From Pithys albifrons albifrons (Eukaryota; Chordata; Aves; Passeriformes; Thamnophilidae): a DNA stretch of 64,000 nucleotides. Shown here piece by piece: positions 11,101 through 25,200 of this stretch (its first letter is position 1; each line of letters opens with the position of its first letter). The DNA lies in NCBI RefSeq assembly GCF_047495875.1, contig NC_092458.1:105836227-105900226 (forward strand), given 5' to 3'. The notes under the pieces are model-generated. The model did no database searches and was not told the DNA's origin. It saw nothing but the letters and a program-made list of their open reading frames with translations. Both the position numbers and the translations under genes were made by a program.

Positions 11101-14100
11101 CTTAAAGGGATGCAGTGATATAGGCTACAAGCATGGGCAGTACATAATGACACAAAGGAATACACATGCAGGCCTAAAGTGTGGTGTTATCATCAGAGGC
11201 AATTTCTCGACCAAACAAAACCCCCGTGGGAAGCATGGGCTATAGTGCAGAAACCACCAGCCCTGCATGCAAAATGAAATTAAAGAGACAAGTGCAGAAA
11301 AGCCTTCCCAAAACAATGAACTAGACACAGGCCCGCTATGCCTGACAAATGGAATGAAGTTAGGATAATTCTGACAAATTCATACTGCCCCTCATTTGCA
11401 TACACTCCAGGAGGAGATATAACAATGGTTAATGAAAACAATAGTTAAAATGACCTTAACATGGTAGCCTGCCCAGAGTCTAACCAAACACTGAATTAAT
11501 ATGTAACAACGATGACTAAATGGATTACTTAAATCTTTATGTCTTAGAATGAAATTACAAATTCAAAGTAATCATGGACCAATTTAATAATTCCTTTTGA
11601 GAGTTTCGAATGCACTCCTTTTGTAAGATACAGAAACAAAAAAATTGTGGTGAACTGATTCAACATGATATGAGTTACGGTTGTTGTGATAGCCCCTAAT
11701 GAACAACAGACCATGTGTGTGACTGTCTTAGTGCTAGGCAGGACACAAATATCTAGCTGCATATGTGCCTTTCCAACAAGACTCCAATCCATGTTAACCT
11801 GATAGATCCAAGGTTGGATTCTTCCTGTTCTTTTGTCCAGAACAGTTAGCAATTAATGGCAGCAAATATAATTGTAGTTCCCAGGGTATGTGGGGTTTTG
11901 TTAGGCATTTTCCCCCTTTTTTAATCTTTGAAGAGAGGCAGAAATGGATAGGGAAGCAGCAGAATAATTATCAGAGAAATGGTAAGTAAAATACATGGAA
12001 AAAGGCTGCTAAAAAAGACAAAAAAGTGAGGAAGAGAACAAAAATTCAGATATAGAATGTGTCTCAGGTGTAGAAGATAAGAAGAGAAAGGCTGGAAAGA
12101 AGAGATCAGAATAATGGTCATGGAAACCATCAGGTCTACTCAGAGACTGATGAAGTAGTAAAAATTTAGCATCTGGACTGTGTCTTTTCTCATCTATTTC
12201 CTTTCTCTTCCAAGAAAAGCCCCATGCAAAGAGGCCCTAGGACTCAGATAAGAATCCTTTTTATGATCAGGTCCTTCAGCTAATGATCACAGGCCTCAGT
12301 CTTAACAGCATGGAGTCCCCAAGGCTTCTATTTAAAGTCAGCAGGAGAAGAAAATGCTCAGTAGTTCCCAAAAAAATAATAATAATAAAAGGAGAGGTCA
12401 GACTCTGTTCTTTGAGAGTATCCACAGCAGAAATGAATCTGAATTCTCTTGCTGACAGTTTAATAACAGAATTTTTAGTGGACTTTGAAAATCATCCTTC
12501 TTGGTATTATTTCTTCCCTTCTGACTAATTTTTAGTTCATGGTCCCCCTCAAGTTTTTTAGGCTGTCATTGCTTTAATGTTTTTTTTTCTTCAACACTGT
12601 ATCTCTGTCATTGCAGCAGAATTACCAGATACCCGTAATAAAACATTTCCATCCAGGAGGAGAAAGAACCCTCTGAAGAGCATAGACGAACTGAATATTT
12701 TCGTTAGTCAGTAATTCTGTTATTCCCTGAGAACCCTTTTGTGCTTTATGGAATAAATCTGTCCTTTCTGTGCCTAAGCTCCTGCTGTCAGACCGTCCAA
12801 GTGACTCCACAGATGACTCCAGCATTGAGGGTTTCCAGGATTTCTGATTAGCAACTTTCACTGTGGTCTGCCATCTTATGCAGTAAATTTCCATAGCTGT
12901 GCAAGTCTAAAGAGAGTGTCGGCAATTTTTTAATTAAAGAACTTCATGTCTTTGCACCTTTATTCTCGTGTTTCATAATTTCAAATATTGCTCTGTCTCA
13001 TACTTATTTATAAAACAATTGAATACTACAAATGAAGGATTAACTCGGTTGCATTGGCCCGAGCATGTGAAATACTCAAAGTTGGCAACCACTGAAATCA
13101 AAAGAAGACTGAATTCTCTATGCTTTGCAGATTTCTTTGGTGTAAAATCGTTTGTTAACAAAACTGATCTTGTCTGGTTTTGCTTGAGGAGATGCCTAGC
13201 TCCAATGATCTGTCAACACAGCCTAGGCTTGCTTGATCTAAAATATTTAGATTTGTGATTCTAACAAGTTGACACTTGTTAGTGTTTGCTGTTCAGCTGT
13301 GACTGTCTCCTTAGATACCTCTGACACTGAGTAGAGTTTTTAATTAGTCATATCAGTTTCTATAACCAACATTTATGCATGAAGTAGTAACTTATCTCAG
13401 TAGAGAATAGAACCATGTTTCAATATCAAACTTCCACTGATGTCAGGGAGGCCACAGTTCCATCCGGCATCTTCATCAGCTTGAGTGAAATAGACAAGTG
13501 CATAGTTATATGCTGAATAGTTTCTTCCACTATTGTCAAGGAAATCAGACATTGCTTATTGCATAAATTTGCCAGCTGTTTACTACTATCAATCTTTAAG
13601 CAACCAAGATGATACATCTCTTGCTGCCATTTTGTCTTAAGATTTTTATTTAGTTATTTATTTGGGTTATTTTTGTGGAAAAGGTAGAGGAATGAACTTC
13701 AGGGGAAATAATCCCAAATACAAGACCACATGCAACCCTCCCCTTCATTTCTGAGAAGATTAGTGGTTACATAATTTCATCTTATTCATATAAAAATTTC
13801 TGGCAGCTTTTTCTTTGGTGGCTCTGACAGCTCTATGTTTTGCAGTATGGGTTTAGAAGGTACTGGGAGATGGTATGTCTTTGCTCTCCTCATACAATTC
13901 CACCAAATTTTGGACAAGCCATTACATTCTAGAAAACTGCCCATTAAATCTCCACAATTCATCTCTCTGGAGAATTCCTCTGCATTTGTCATGCAGCAGC
14001 CCAAGACTGCATGGGGGTTTCTCCAAAAGAGGTGCCCAGGGATGGAGAAGACCACACTGGCTAAGAACATACCTCAGTCACACATATATTTTCCCATCAT

Positions 14101-14924
14101 TGACAATACTGACACTGTGAAGAGTCTTGAGCTGTAGCCCTGCTACTTCCCCATTGGTAACTCTTGACTGCCAGGTTCAAGTTTCTGTCCTGAAAGAAGG
14201 AGGGAGCAGCACACACCTCCTGTGTCCCTGCTGGCCCCATGGTGGCCTCAGGCAGGCTAAAGGAGAAAAATAATTTATTCAGATTTTAGACTCGAGTGAA
14301 AGGAACAGATCACAACAAAACAGATAACAGTGAATTAACTCCTTAAGTTGGAAGATATTGGGCCTGAGAAAAAAGTGGGAAAAATAGAAAAGAACATCAA
14401 CATGAAGGAAATATTTAATAAGTATTTATTCAAGCTCACAGGACCAAATCAACACCTGAAAGACTACCTACTTCCCAGATCAATCAGGTGGTCATATTTA
14501 TCAGCAAGAGTGCTTGAAGTCCCAAGTCAAAACAGCCCTGTGTTCAGAAGGACTCATGACACCACCTTGTCTGTGAACACTTAAGAACATCCTCAGAGCT
14601 TAGGTCACAGGAACCTTAATTAAATATGTACATTGTTGCATGATCTCAGGCATCAACCTTAAAACAGTACTTCTTGTACTAATTTACATCTCTTCAGGCT
14701 TCTTATGAAACAAGTTTTGGTTTTTATCTGTAATGCTCTTATGTATGTTTCCTGAAGTTGCTAATTTAAGACACTGCTCTTTGGAAATACATTTGGGATG
14801 TAAATTCTGAAAGCTTTTTTGTTGCTTTAGAAAACAGCCAAGTTAAGTTGACACGTGCTAGGAAACACTACATTCAGGAACTTCACTCTGCAAATCCAGG
14901 ACAGAAACACAAATTTCTTAACAT
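8193..14924. other. Unique AT-rich DNA, no gene seen
   Basis: No exon, RNA gene or repeat family was recognised. Several overlapping 60-100 codon frames occur on both strands (for example 8817-9186, 12622-12894 and 13786-14137), with no familiar domain and with competing frames on the opposite strand. A short (AAT)n tract is at about 12375-12389. The block 14200-14260 is locally GC-rich and unidentified. Confidence 0.5.
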
Positions 14925-14948
14925 CCCCCCCCCAAAAAAAAAAAAAAA
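14925..14948. repeat. C9-A15 homopolymer pair
   Basis: Nine C followed directly by fifteen A. The tract is probably length-variable, and no retroposon is seen ending here. Confidence 0.9.
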
Positions 14949-17900
14949 TCAGACATGTCAGCATCACCAAATCACTGAAGTCCTACAAATATTGGACTCT
15001 TCTTAAATCCATATTTTTTGAAACTATGCATTCACATAATTAAACTGGAGTATATGTTCATCTCACATAATTATGGAATAAAATATGATCATGTGAATAT
15101 AAGTCCCAAAGGCATGAAAGTCAAATGAGAAATACTTCTTCCCCCTCTCAATGTTTCATAAGATCTCATGACTTCAAGTCACTTCTATGCTTGAGAAGAG
15201 GAATTTATGATTAGTTTAATATTAGCAATTGACAGTCCTCATATAGAGTTCTCATTTTTAAATGGAAGATGGCTGCTAGTAAATTATAATTACAAGAGTC
15301 AAAGGGAAGGTTTGGGCCAATTTATCAAAATAATTTATCATATTTTATTGTAATACACTATTTCTTGATGCCATACAAAAGAGCACCCACCATCCATTGA
15401 TTTCCTTTGTCCTAGCTGAACCCATGTGCTCTGATCTCTTACTGCAAAAGCACTGCCCTGTAGATTACAATGAAATGTTCTTGAAAGACCCTCAGTAACA
15501 TCTGTGCAGGTGTTTAATTGCTCATTTGCCAGCACGGAAAAAGCCCGGTGTCAGAAAATTCCATCTAAAATGCAAACTCAAAATACTCTAAATCAGATGA
15601 TAATCGTCTTTACTGATGCTTAAAGAGCAATAATTTTTATCCAGACAGCAATGACATTATGCAAAATAACATGAACTTGGGAGTACTTGAAAGAGAGAAG
15701 TGAAAAGCTACAAGAACTCCTAGAAATGCACACAGACCATCATCTCACACCACAAATCGGAGTCAGAATGACAATACCATAAATTAAAACAACCCTCAAG
15801 CAAAAACTAACAGCCAGGAAATGAGAAACAGATTTAAAACAGAGAACAGAAACCAGAAAGCATGACCACTAATGAGACTCTGCACAGCACTTACTGTAAC
15901 AAAGGAGGTGACAAATTATATCAGAGATACAGTATTAATAAGGAAGTACAAACTATATTTCCTCTTTATGCCGTCTTTCACCTTGCATAGTGCCATCACC
16001 TAGAATTTAAAAAAGGGGATATAATGTCTTGCTTTAGAGGGGTGGAAAGCTGAGAATGGCATGACAAACAAATTGCAACACAACTCACATCTGGAATATG
16101 AAGGAAAGGGAAAAATAAAAGACAAGCTGATATAACCTGAAGAAATAAAATAACATTATAATGCATGAAGTGATGCCCAGCCAGGACAGGAATAATGACT
16201 TCAACCGAGATTACAACAGGCAATTTAGTGTAAATATACTGCATGCTAATGTGGTGTCATACTCATTTCCTCTTTCCCTGGTGTTGGTCATAATAGAGGC
16301 AGGATTCCCATATTTCTGTCCAGGATTTCTGCTGAGATAATGCAAACGTAGGGAAATTGATGCATCTGGGATACCTCAGAGCAACTGCCCACATGAAATA
16401 CAGATAACCTGTTTCTGAGAAAAGTCAGGCCCATAGCACTTAATGTTCCATTAAGCCCAAAGCTTGTGGAGCCCAGGAGGTTTCAAGTACATGCACAGAG
16501 CCCCATTCCAGCACGTGTGCTGTAAGGCCTACGCATCCGGACCTTTGCATCTACATGCTTCTTTGGTGGTCTGCACAGGCACTGTGGACACATCCAGGGT
16601 TGGGACATCTATGCAGCCTGCTCAGACGACTCAGACTGTTGGGGATCCACAAATCCTGGGTAAAGATCCACAGTCATGAAAAAGGTCATAAACAGGAAAA
16701 TTTGGGCATACATGGGACAAGTTACAGGCTATCAACCCCCAGTCTGGGGGAATCTGAGTGCAATTTTGCAGAAGTCACACCTAGACAAGGCAAGTGAAGC
16801 AACTAATTGAATAATACATGAGAAATTTGCAGTCCATTAAATAATTAGAAAAAATACATCCACAAGATGTGAATAGAAGTTTTGAATAACATGATTTCTA
16901 TGCAATTTGTAAATAAAGTTACAAATCTCTCAACACAAGGGGAATAATTTAATACTGTTTAGTGTGAACTAAGTCTTTTAACCTGTGACCTTAGAAAAAA
17001 ACCTCATGTTCTTGAAACATAAGTTTTCCTATTGTTATGAAATGTGGTGCATTGCAGTTTCATAGCTTTACATGCACTCTTCTGAACTGCAACCATTGCT
17101 GCTCATATTTTGTTTTTTCTGCTATCCTATTGCCTTAGAACTCTTGCTGCACTGTTATAATGGATAATGCACTTCATGTACAACATGAAAAGCACATATA
17201 TGGGCAATTCCACTGAATGTGAAATAAACCCATTTAAAAAGACCACATAGATATACAACAAATACATAAAATTTAATTAAGAAGTATTATGCCTTATTGA
17301 ACAACTTTAATAAAGAAAGCCTTCAAAATAACAGGCTCAAAATACTTATTATTCTTTAGGAAAAGGAAGACACTTATGCAGTCAGATGCTAATTAGAAGT
17401 CACACTCAGAAGCTTTTTGTGTGGGTCAATTAAAACAATTCACCTCAGTGTAATGCTACTTTGACTTCAGTTATAACAGGGCTTAATGAACCTAATTGGT
17501 GTACATCATTAATTGCTATCAGTGATAACAGATCCTTTTTTTGAGTAATCTTTTTTTTTTTTTGCCTTTACAGCTTTTCATAAATTTTACTGAAATCAAA
17601 AGGCCAGATTAAGTATATGCTTAACTTGGTTCACGTGTATAAACTCATGATAAAAGTGAAAATTTTTTTCTCTATCTTCGCAGATCAGATATTTTCCTAA
17701 AGAGAACCTTTCTTTTACCAGTTCCAAAATGTTTTCAGGACAAAAACTAATCCATAATGCCATAAATCTCTTTTTCCTAAATTGGTTACTGAACTGAACT
17801 TTTGTTCCAAATTGGCAACCCCACAGCTGACCTTTTGGCAAGCTTTTGCTGTCCCAAGCCTCTTTCTATACCTCTAAAAGGCCTTTGCTATGTCTTTTAA

Positions 17901-19089
17901 TATAAACATCCCTGTGTTTTGTTAACAGTTGGTCTTTTAGGATACTCTCTAAACTGACTTATTTTGCAGCAATATGTAATACTAACTGAAAAAATGGATA
18001 GCAACAGATGTTTAGCAGGCACAGAAATCATCCTAAATAGTGAAAATCGTGGGCTATATCTGTTTTGTTCTATTAGCTCAGGATTCACGATTGCAATATA
18101 GCCAATGTCCTCAGCCAGCTACATGGCCCTCTCAGTGTCCTGGAGTCTGGCTTTTGTCAGAGCGAGGAGTCTGGCTCCACTCCTCTGAGAAACTTTGTGT
18201 CTGAGCAGGGCTACTCCATGGTCTATCACTACTCCAACAGGGATGCAGCCATCCTAAGCTTGGAGATGCCCCCAACCACCCTACCATGCTTTCTTCATCT
18301 CCAGAACATTCTCAGCACTGATATAATAAGATTGATTTAACAGCTTTAGCTGAATTATAACACAACCATGAGAAAGAGAAATGCACAGAAACTCAATCAG
18401 TGCTAGGAGCTACAGGTTAATTCTGTATAATATATACTGCCTTCATAAAATTCTAATTATGTCAAACACTGGAGAGTGCAAGAGGTCAGATAGAGCTAAA
18501 GGTGTGTTTTCAAACTTCTTTCAGAATATAGTGAATAGACTTATACATTAAGTTGAATGCCATATTCAGCCCCAGCAGAGGAATTATCAAGGAACTCTCA
18601 GTTTTCAGAGTGTTATTTTGAACTAAAAATAAGATAATTTAATACCATTAGCAGTATAAAAGAAATTGCTTTAATACTGTCCTAAACAAAGCTTCTTTAT
18701 GCAGTTTGACCCTTGATTTAGAACTGACATCTCAAGGACAACTCCATGATTTAGTCACACTCTTCACTCTTCACCATCATCTATGAATATTAAAATTCTT
18801 ACATGTCTACATGTTTCAAAAGAAGTTGCAACTGAATTCAAGCTCCAGGCTTCATGCCTGCCCAGTGAAGTTGAAGCACACAGAAGGAAGGGCTCTTTGT
18901 GAGATTCCCACTCCCACTCTGAGGAGGAATGACCTACCACTGCTGGGGAACATCTGCTGATGCTGCTCACATGCCCCCACAGCAGTGACGATTCCACAGC
19001 ACTCCCTGCCAGCCATTTTATTACCCTCTCTGTTGCAAGCTAAACCCATTTTTATTCATCCTTTCCCTGGCAGGTCTTGACAACAATTT
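14949..19089. other. Unique DNA, candidate regulatory block, poly-T
   Basis: No gene was recognised. The tract contains a 13-T run at 17551-17563 and a homeodomain-motif-rich block at about 17430-17530. GC-richer stretches at about 16440-16680 and 18090-18300 have no identifiable origin. Confidence 0.5.
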
Positions 19090-19215
19090 TCTCTTTCCCT
19101 GTTTGCAGCAGCCTTTTTAGGTATTTAAGGATTGTCCACGTATTTCTTAAATCTGTTTTCTTCCAGACTAGTTCCAGAACTGGCACTGAGCACCAGGTGA
19201 GGCTCTAAGTAGCAT
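19090..19215 (-). mobile_element. Old degraded CR1-like fragment
   Basis: On the + strand the order is cagcagcctttttaggtatt, then ttcttccagactagttccag, then aactggcactgagcaccagg and tgaggct. This follows the antisense order of CR1 copies, in which a block on clipped lead-in sequence is followed by CCAGAACTGGACACAG-type and CCAGGTGAGG-type blocks. The match is patchy, so it would be a much older copy than the others in the window. It could instead be chance similarity. Confidence 0.45.
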
Positions 19216-22200
19216 CCACTGAAGTCAGAGATTATTTTACTTGCCAGTCCTCCTCCTATTTTCACAAAACACCATGTACTCCTTGCTTTTCAAAGGAAAA
19301 GTCTATGAACTGGCAGTAGATGACAGAAAATGAAGTTCTCTGAAGCACTGTGATCTCTCCCATGTTTTGCCTGAGCTGGCTCTTGCAGTAATCCCTTGTT
19401 TGTGTTTTGGGTTTGTATATTTGAAAAGAACAGCATAAGCAGAGGTGTATTCCCCACATGGATTGCCTCCTACTTGGAGGAAATAAGAAGAATTTGCCTG
19501 ACTTTGCAGATGTGGCATTCTGCTTGTCAATTATACATCAAAAATCTCTTGTTGCTGTCATATTGCTGAAAATAGAGCAGAACTACAGCCATTCTGCCTA
19601 GGTTAATGTATGCTATATTCCTCTTCCACCACAGCAGGGTGCCTCTAAGCCACAGTGACTACTCTCTGGTCTGTCTCCAGAGAGCAAAAGGATGTGTCTG
19701 TGTGTATTAGTGTGTAGAAATGCACAGCATACAAGTTTCCAGACATGTGCTGCAGACTCTGCACCTCCAAAAGCCTACAGAGTCAGAAGAGCTGCCTGAA
19801 TCAAATTTTCTTGTGTTGTCTGTCCTTACCTAGGGGATTTCTGCCCTCTCTCTCACTCCTTCCTGTCTTTCCAAAGTGTAAACTTAGATGGCAAAGAGTG
19901 AGTAGCCTGGACAGCACAGTGACCTCAGAGCCAGCCCAGCCAGCACCAGTACAGGTGTGTCACTCCAAAGGGATGGACTGTACCACATGCTCTAAGTGCC
20001 ATAACACCCTCCTCCCTGGGATATCTTCAGAAGTTGTCTAAGAACTTGTATTTCATCCCTAAAGCAACATTCTGAGGTCAGCACATCCTTGGATTGGCAA
20101 TAACTTGGCAGGATCTCTGCCTAGTCAGGGAAATTTCCAACTTCAGCACTGAACATGAAGTTGGGTGTACAGAGAAGCTGAGATCATCACTCTAATGGAA
20201 ATATCTCCTCAGAAACTCTCAGCTAGTCAAACACATGCCAAATACAGTCCTACAGTGTTGTTAACATGGAGAAACAGAGGTATGAAAAGAGTCTGTCCTG
20301 CAATATCCAGTGAAAGCATGGAATTCTCTGCATTCAACCTCATTTCTTTGTGTAGGAAGAAAAAAACCCCAAACCCAAACCAATCCATCAAACAAACAAA
20401 AAATATTTTAACTACATAGTTCCTGGATTCAGAGAATTAATGCAAACCAGTTCCTCCCATAGTACTCACTTTTCTGCATTCTCAAGCCTATAATATATAC
20501 TGTGTATTACATTTCATCTAATGACATATTTTAAAGAGATAGAAGGTCTCTAAAGAGTTTGAGGTTATTAATCTGTCAAGTACAAAACCCGAAAGTCTGC
20601 AAATATTTGTAAAAGCAACCTTTAAGCCACAAGGGATATTAAATATACAAGAGACATGGAAAATAGTGGCAGCAGGAAACTGAGAAAGCAACCGAAGAGC
20701 AGAAATCCATCTAATGGTATATTCAAGGATTTCTACCATATTTGTAGGATTCAGGAGGACCACTTCCCCCAGTTACAGTTAAGTCAATTCTAGTTACTTT
20801 AATTTCCAGTTTTTCATTTTATATTTCCTCCTTACACAAGTTCACAAATTTTAAATGTAATAGCAAAGCCTCCTACACATTTTTAGAACAGTGGAAAATA
20901 GACAGGAATAGTGCAGATACCAGTGATCTACATCCATATTGATAGAGCTTTCTCCACATTGTTTCTTTCTCTACAGAAATAATATGTAGGAGATGGAAGG
21001 AAATATTGGAAAAAGATGGAACATGGGACTGTGAGTAACTGATAAAAATAGAGAAAACCAAAGAACATGGAAAAGGGACTATGGGTCAAATGCAAGATTA
21101 CATTTCTACACACAAGCTTCTCATCTTGACTTCACTCCCAAACCTAACAGTCACCACTTCTAGTTGCCTTTGGAGGCTTCAGGTTTCAATTTAATACATC
21201 CAGAATGGATATCTACATTAGAAAATTGTGATCTAGGCTTCTTCCCCAGTACAAAGTTATCCTCATGAAATGGAGTTTCACACATATTATCCTGTTGTCT
21301 GACATGTACCAAACTGAACAAAATCCATAACAGAACACTAATGTTCCCAGTTACATGTTTATATTTCACAAGTGTCAGACTTTAGAGTTCCATCAGGTTT
21401 TGGTGCACAAGCCGGTTTACAACTAGCCCCAGTATCTCTTCACTGCTGTAATTGCGCCATCAGTCCTAGTAAGTTCTCTTAATCATAAGAAAACCCAGAC
21501 TCACAATACAGACACCTTCTGTAGCATTTGTAGAGTAAAATCAACTTCTGAACACTGAAAACATTAGAGGTCTCAAAACTAGAACCCTGAGAAGTCCTGA
21601 ATCTTACATTGTGGGAAGGGCAGTAAAGATAGCAAGAGTGTGGGAAAGGATCTCAACAGGAGGAGGTTGACCAAGGGTTTTATGCCAAACAAGTACTACA
21701 GAGTTCTTAAAGCAGCAACTGTTGAATCCAACTTGGTCAAATTTGCATAGTGCTTTCTGTTTATTCCCAGGAAAAAAGATATTTCAGACAACAAATTAGA
21801 AGGAAACTTTATCCTTATTTAACATCAACATTACCATAATATCCCAGCACTCAGACTGTGCTTTCAGGAAGGATGATGAGTAGAGGGTACTGCATATAAA
21901 TTTAACAGTCCCCATCGTAGAGACTTTGTGCTTTGCAGGAATGGTCACATCACTAGTACTGGTAAATTTGTATTCTAGGAGAGTTATTTTGCTGAGATAT
22001 TTATAGCTGCATCTTGTATGTCAAATAAAACTTGATTACGTTGTGCCCTCCTCATGCAACTGGTGATCCTTCTTATCCTCTCCCTCTTTGCATGATCTCC
22101 AGCTCTTTTTGCAGAGTTCCCAGCAGAATCATCATGATTCCATGTTTGGGGGACTCCATTAGGGGGTCAGCTTCATTTTTAGGTGCTTATTTCTTTGGCA

Positions 22201-25200
22201 TACCTTTTTTTATCAAGGAACTAAACAGGGCCCTCCCTCAAACTGTATTGCTTTGTGATCAAACACATCCATATTTTGAGTTACTCTGCAGCACAGCAAC
22301 AGATGAAACTTCTGTGCCAATTTTTATGATCTCTTTGTACAAGTATCCTCCTGAGTTAGCTACAGTATTAAGACAAAAAATGGATTTTTTTGTGTTCATA
22401 TCCCCATTTTTTGATTTTTTCTAATACTTTTGTAGTACTATGACCCTCTTCTACATTTCCTCTCAACTTTCTATTCTTTTTCCTTCAACTTGAGTCTGAT
22501 TATTTTGAATTAATATGTTCACAGTTTCAGAGCTTTCATTGCACGCTTTTCCTTGCTGCTTCAAGGCCCTTATTTAGGATGAGGCTGGTTTTACCCTCAA
22601 CAATTCCTCCTGTATGGTACTACACAAAAATGCCTGCTTTTAATTGCAAAACCTTTGATATTTCTATACCAAGCTGCAGATACTGGAGCTCTCTATTCTG
22701 CAACATGACTTTTCTGCTTGTTGGCTTCAGGCAACAAAGACAAGAGAATTTCAATTGTATTTTCACATAATTTTCCTCTGTTTCAGACATTAGTTGTAAG
22801 ACCATATGTTCCACAGCATAAATACCTTAATTAAGATGTAGGCTTAAAACAATCCCTAAATAGTTTGAAGAGGTCTGAACAGATTTTTTTTTAAGTTAGG
22901 CAGAACTTCAAGTTTTTAGCTGAAAGGTTTCAGGTTTTGTATATCATAAAAAAAATAATCAGACTACATCTTCTTGACAGTTTTATTTTAGACACTGCTT
23001 TTGGCACAGAACAGGATGAACAAACTTTTTCTGAAAAAATGCTACTCAGTAGAAGTTCAAAGTTTTCCACAGTCCATGGCATCACAGCCAGAGTTGAGAG
23101 AAGCAGTCACTACCATATGAGCACATGGTTTCTTTCTAAATTTGATACTTTGCTACTTAATAGTATTTATCTTTTTATTTTATCCTATCCATGCTGTCCA
23201 TGTCACTTAACAGTATTAGGTGAAAAAGAAAAGAGAATGGTGAAGTTCATGCAACGGATCTTTGCTAAGCAGTAGTATAGGTTGCAAGACGTGCAACAAT
23301 TTCCCAGAAAGTATTGTGAAAAAAAGAAGTTAAAATGCTACCAGACAAACTTAAATGTGAACAGGAATTAATATATGTCTTGGACACTGAATGGCATGAA
23401 GGTGTGATCTGTCCTAGTACATTTTGGGAAAAACCAGAACAGTTTCCTACAGCTATTTGCTAACTGGAGAGTGAAACGAGACCTACTCTGCCAGATCTTT
23501 AGTGTTTTTTTTTTTTACAAAGAGAAAAAGCACAGCATTTTTCAAAAGTGAAATTAAGTCCCAGTGAAATAAATAGATGTCATTAAAAGGACTGACTGCA
23601 AAGGAAGGGCCACATGGTCTCAGGCAGTCAGGCTGTCTAGCTTGATCTACACAGCAGGCCAATGATCAGGCTCATGGGGCAGATCAAGTCTGACCTTATG
23701 CACCTGAACTCAGAGATGATTCAAAGGCTTTCTGGTTTGATTCTGGTGGTAAGTTAAAGCTCATCAACAAACTAACTTATCCAAACTACTGCCCCTTTAT
23801 AAGTGCTTCCTCATTGTACAACAAGGCACTCAATAAAAAAAAAAAGGTTTTAAAAATCAGGCTTCAATCAATCATTTGCTTCTTCACAATGTATTTAAAC
23901 ACAATAAAGCTTTTTAAGGAGTTTTTTTTCAACATTTCTTTGAAATGTTACACTCTGAATCAAATGGATGGCATAATACTCATAACAGCCACATTTTCCT
24001 AGAGACTATTTCAATTTATCTGATAATCCCAGAATTTTCAGCTCAGCTTCCTCGTGTCATACACTGCAGTTTATATGGCCTGAGTAGGGAGAGTTAATTC
24101 ATGTGAGTCCTTTTGTGGGCTGAAGATCTTAATAATGTCCTGTGGCGAGCTGCCCAATACATGTATTTCCAGAGCCATCTGCTACCTATAGTTCAACAGA
24201 GAACATGACTTGGCTACAAGAAAGACTTTTTGCAGAGACATGCTCACCCAGTTTTTACTGGCTGTTCTGGGTCCATTTCAGGAACATACATTTTCACTGC
24301 TCAAAGAAAATAATTCATTCACCACACCCTTTTCTAGGGGGAGCTGTCTGGCCACATGTTTTTTTAGGCACCGCATCAAAATTAAATATCCAAGGGTAAA
24401 CACCTGCAGCCTGCACATACATGTGGCTCATGGTCAAGTGCTTAATAAATTCAGTTCCATAAGAAGAAAAAAGAAAAGCTATGCTACTCGTATTTTATTT
24501 CTATATGCTAAAAGACAAATGTATCTATTTCAGGATAGTACTTAAATATACCCAAAGGCAGCAAGTAGCTCTTTATATGAATGACACTTGACTTATGTTT
24601 GAAGAATATTTGGACTTTGACTTTGAAGCACTCAGACATAAGGGATGCACTAAAAAGGAAGAGATTCATTTTGAACAGATTATAGGAACCATGTGTGGCA
24701 GAGTAGAACAAATGGTAAGTACTTGTTTTGAACATAGTTGAGAAGGGCACTATCACTATTTTATGCACAAAGCATGCATAAACAGAAAAATGTATCCCAC
24801 AGTTTCTGCACTAGCAGGCACTCCATGTATAATCAATCATATCTTAGATAGGTGTCTAAAATGGGTATGTGAAATACTCAGGTGAAAAAGATGCCATGGA
24901 ATACACCACTCCCTCATTTTCCTTGGAACTTATGCTGTAATTCTTCTAATAGGTGGTGTCAGAAACAAAGCTGAGGTCAAAGCTCAGAACACCATTGTAA
25001 AATTTCAGAACAGTTTGTGTCTGTCCCATTCACCAAACCAAGTTAAAAATAAACATCCAATCTTATATCCTGTATTAATAAAATTCAGTCCACCAAATCA
25101 CTGCACTATGCAATTTTTTTGCTGTCCTCAAAAAGACCTAAGTTAAAAGCACTACAAGAAAGCTATCACAGAGCTTCATCACCTCTCATCTCACTGGTGT

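Noticed and set aside
22032..22424. 130-codon + strand frame as a coding exon
   Set aside because: It has no recognised domain and no clear splice or promoter context, and its length is within what several random frames here reach.
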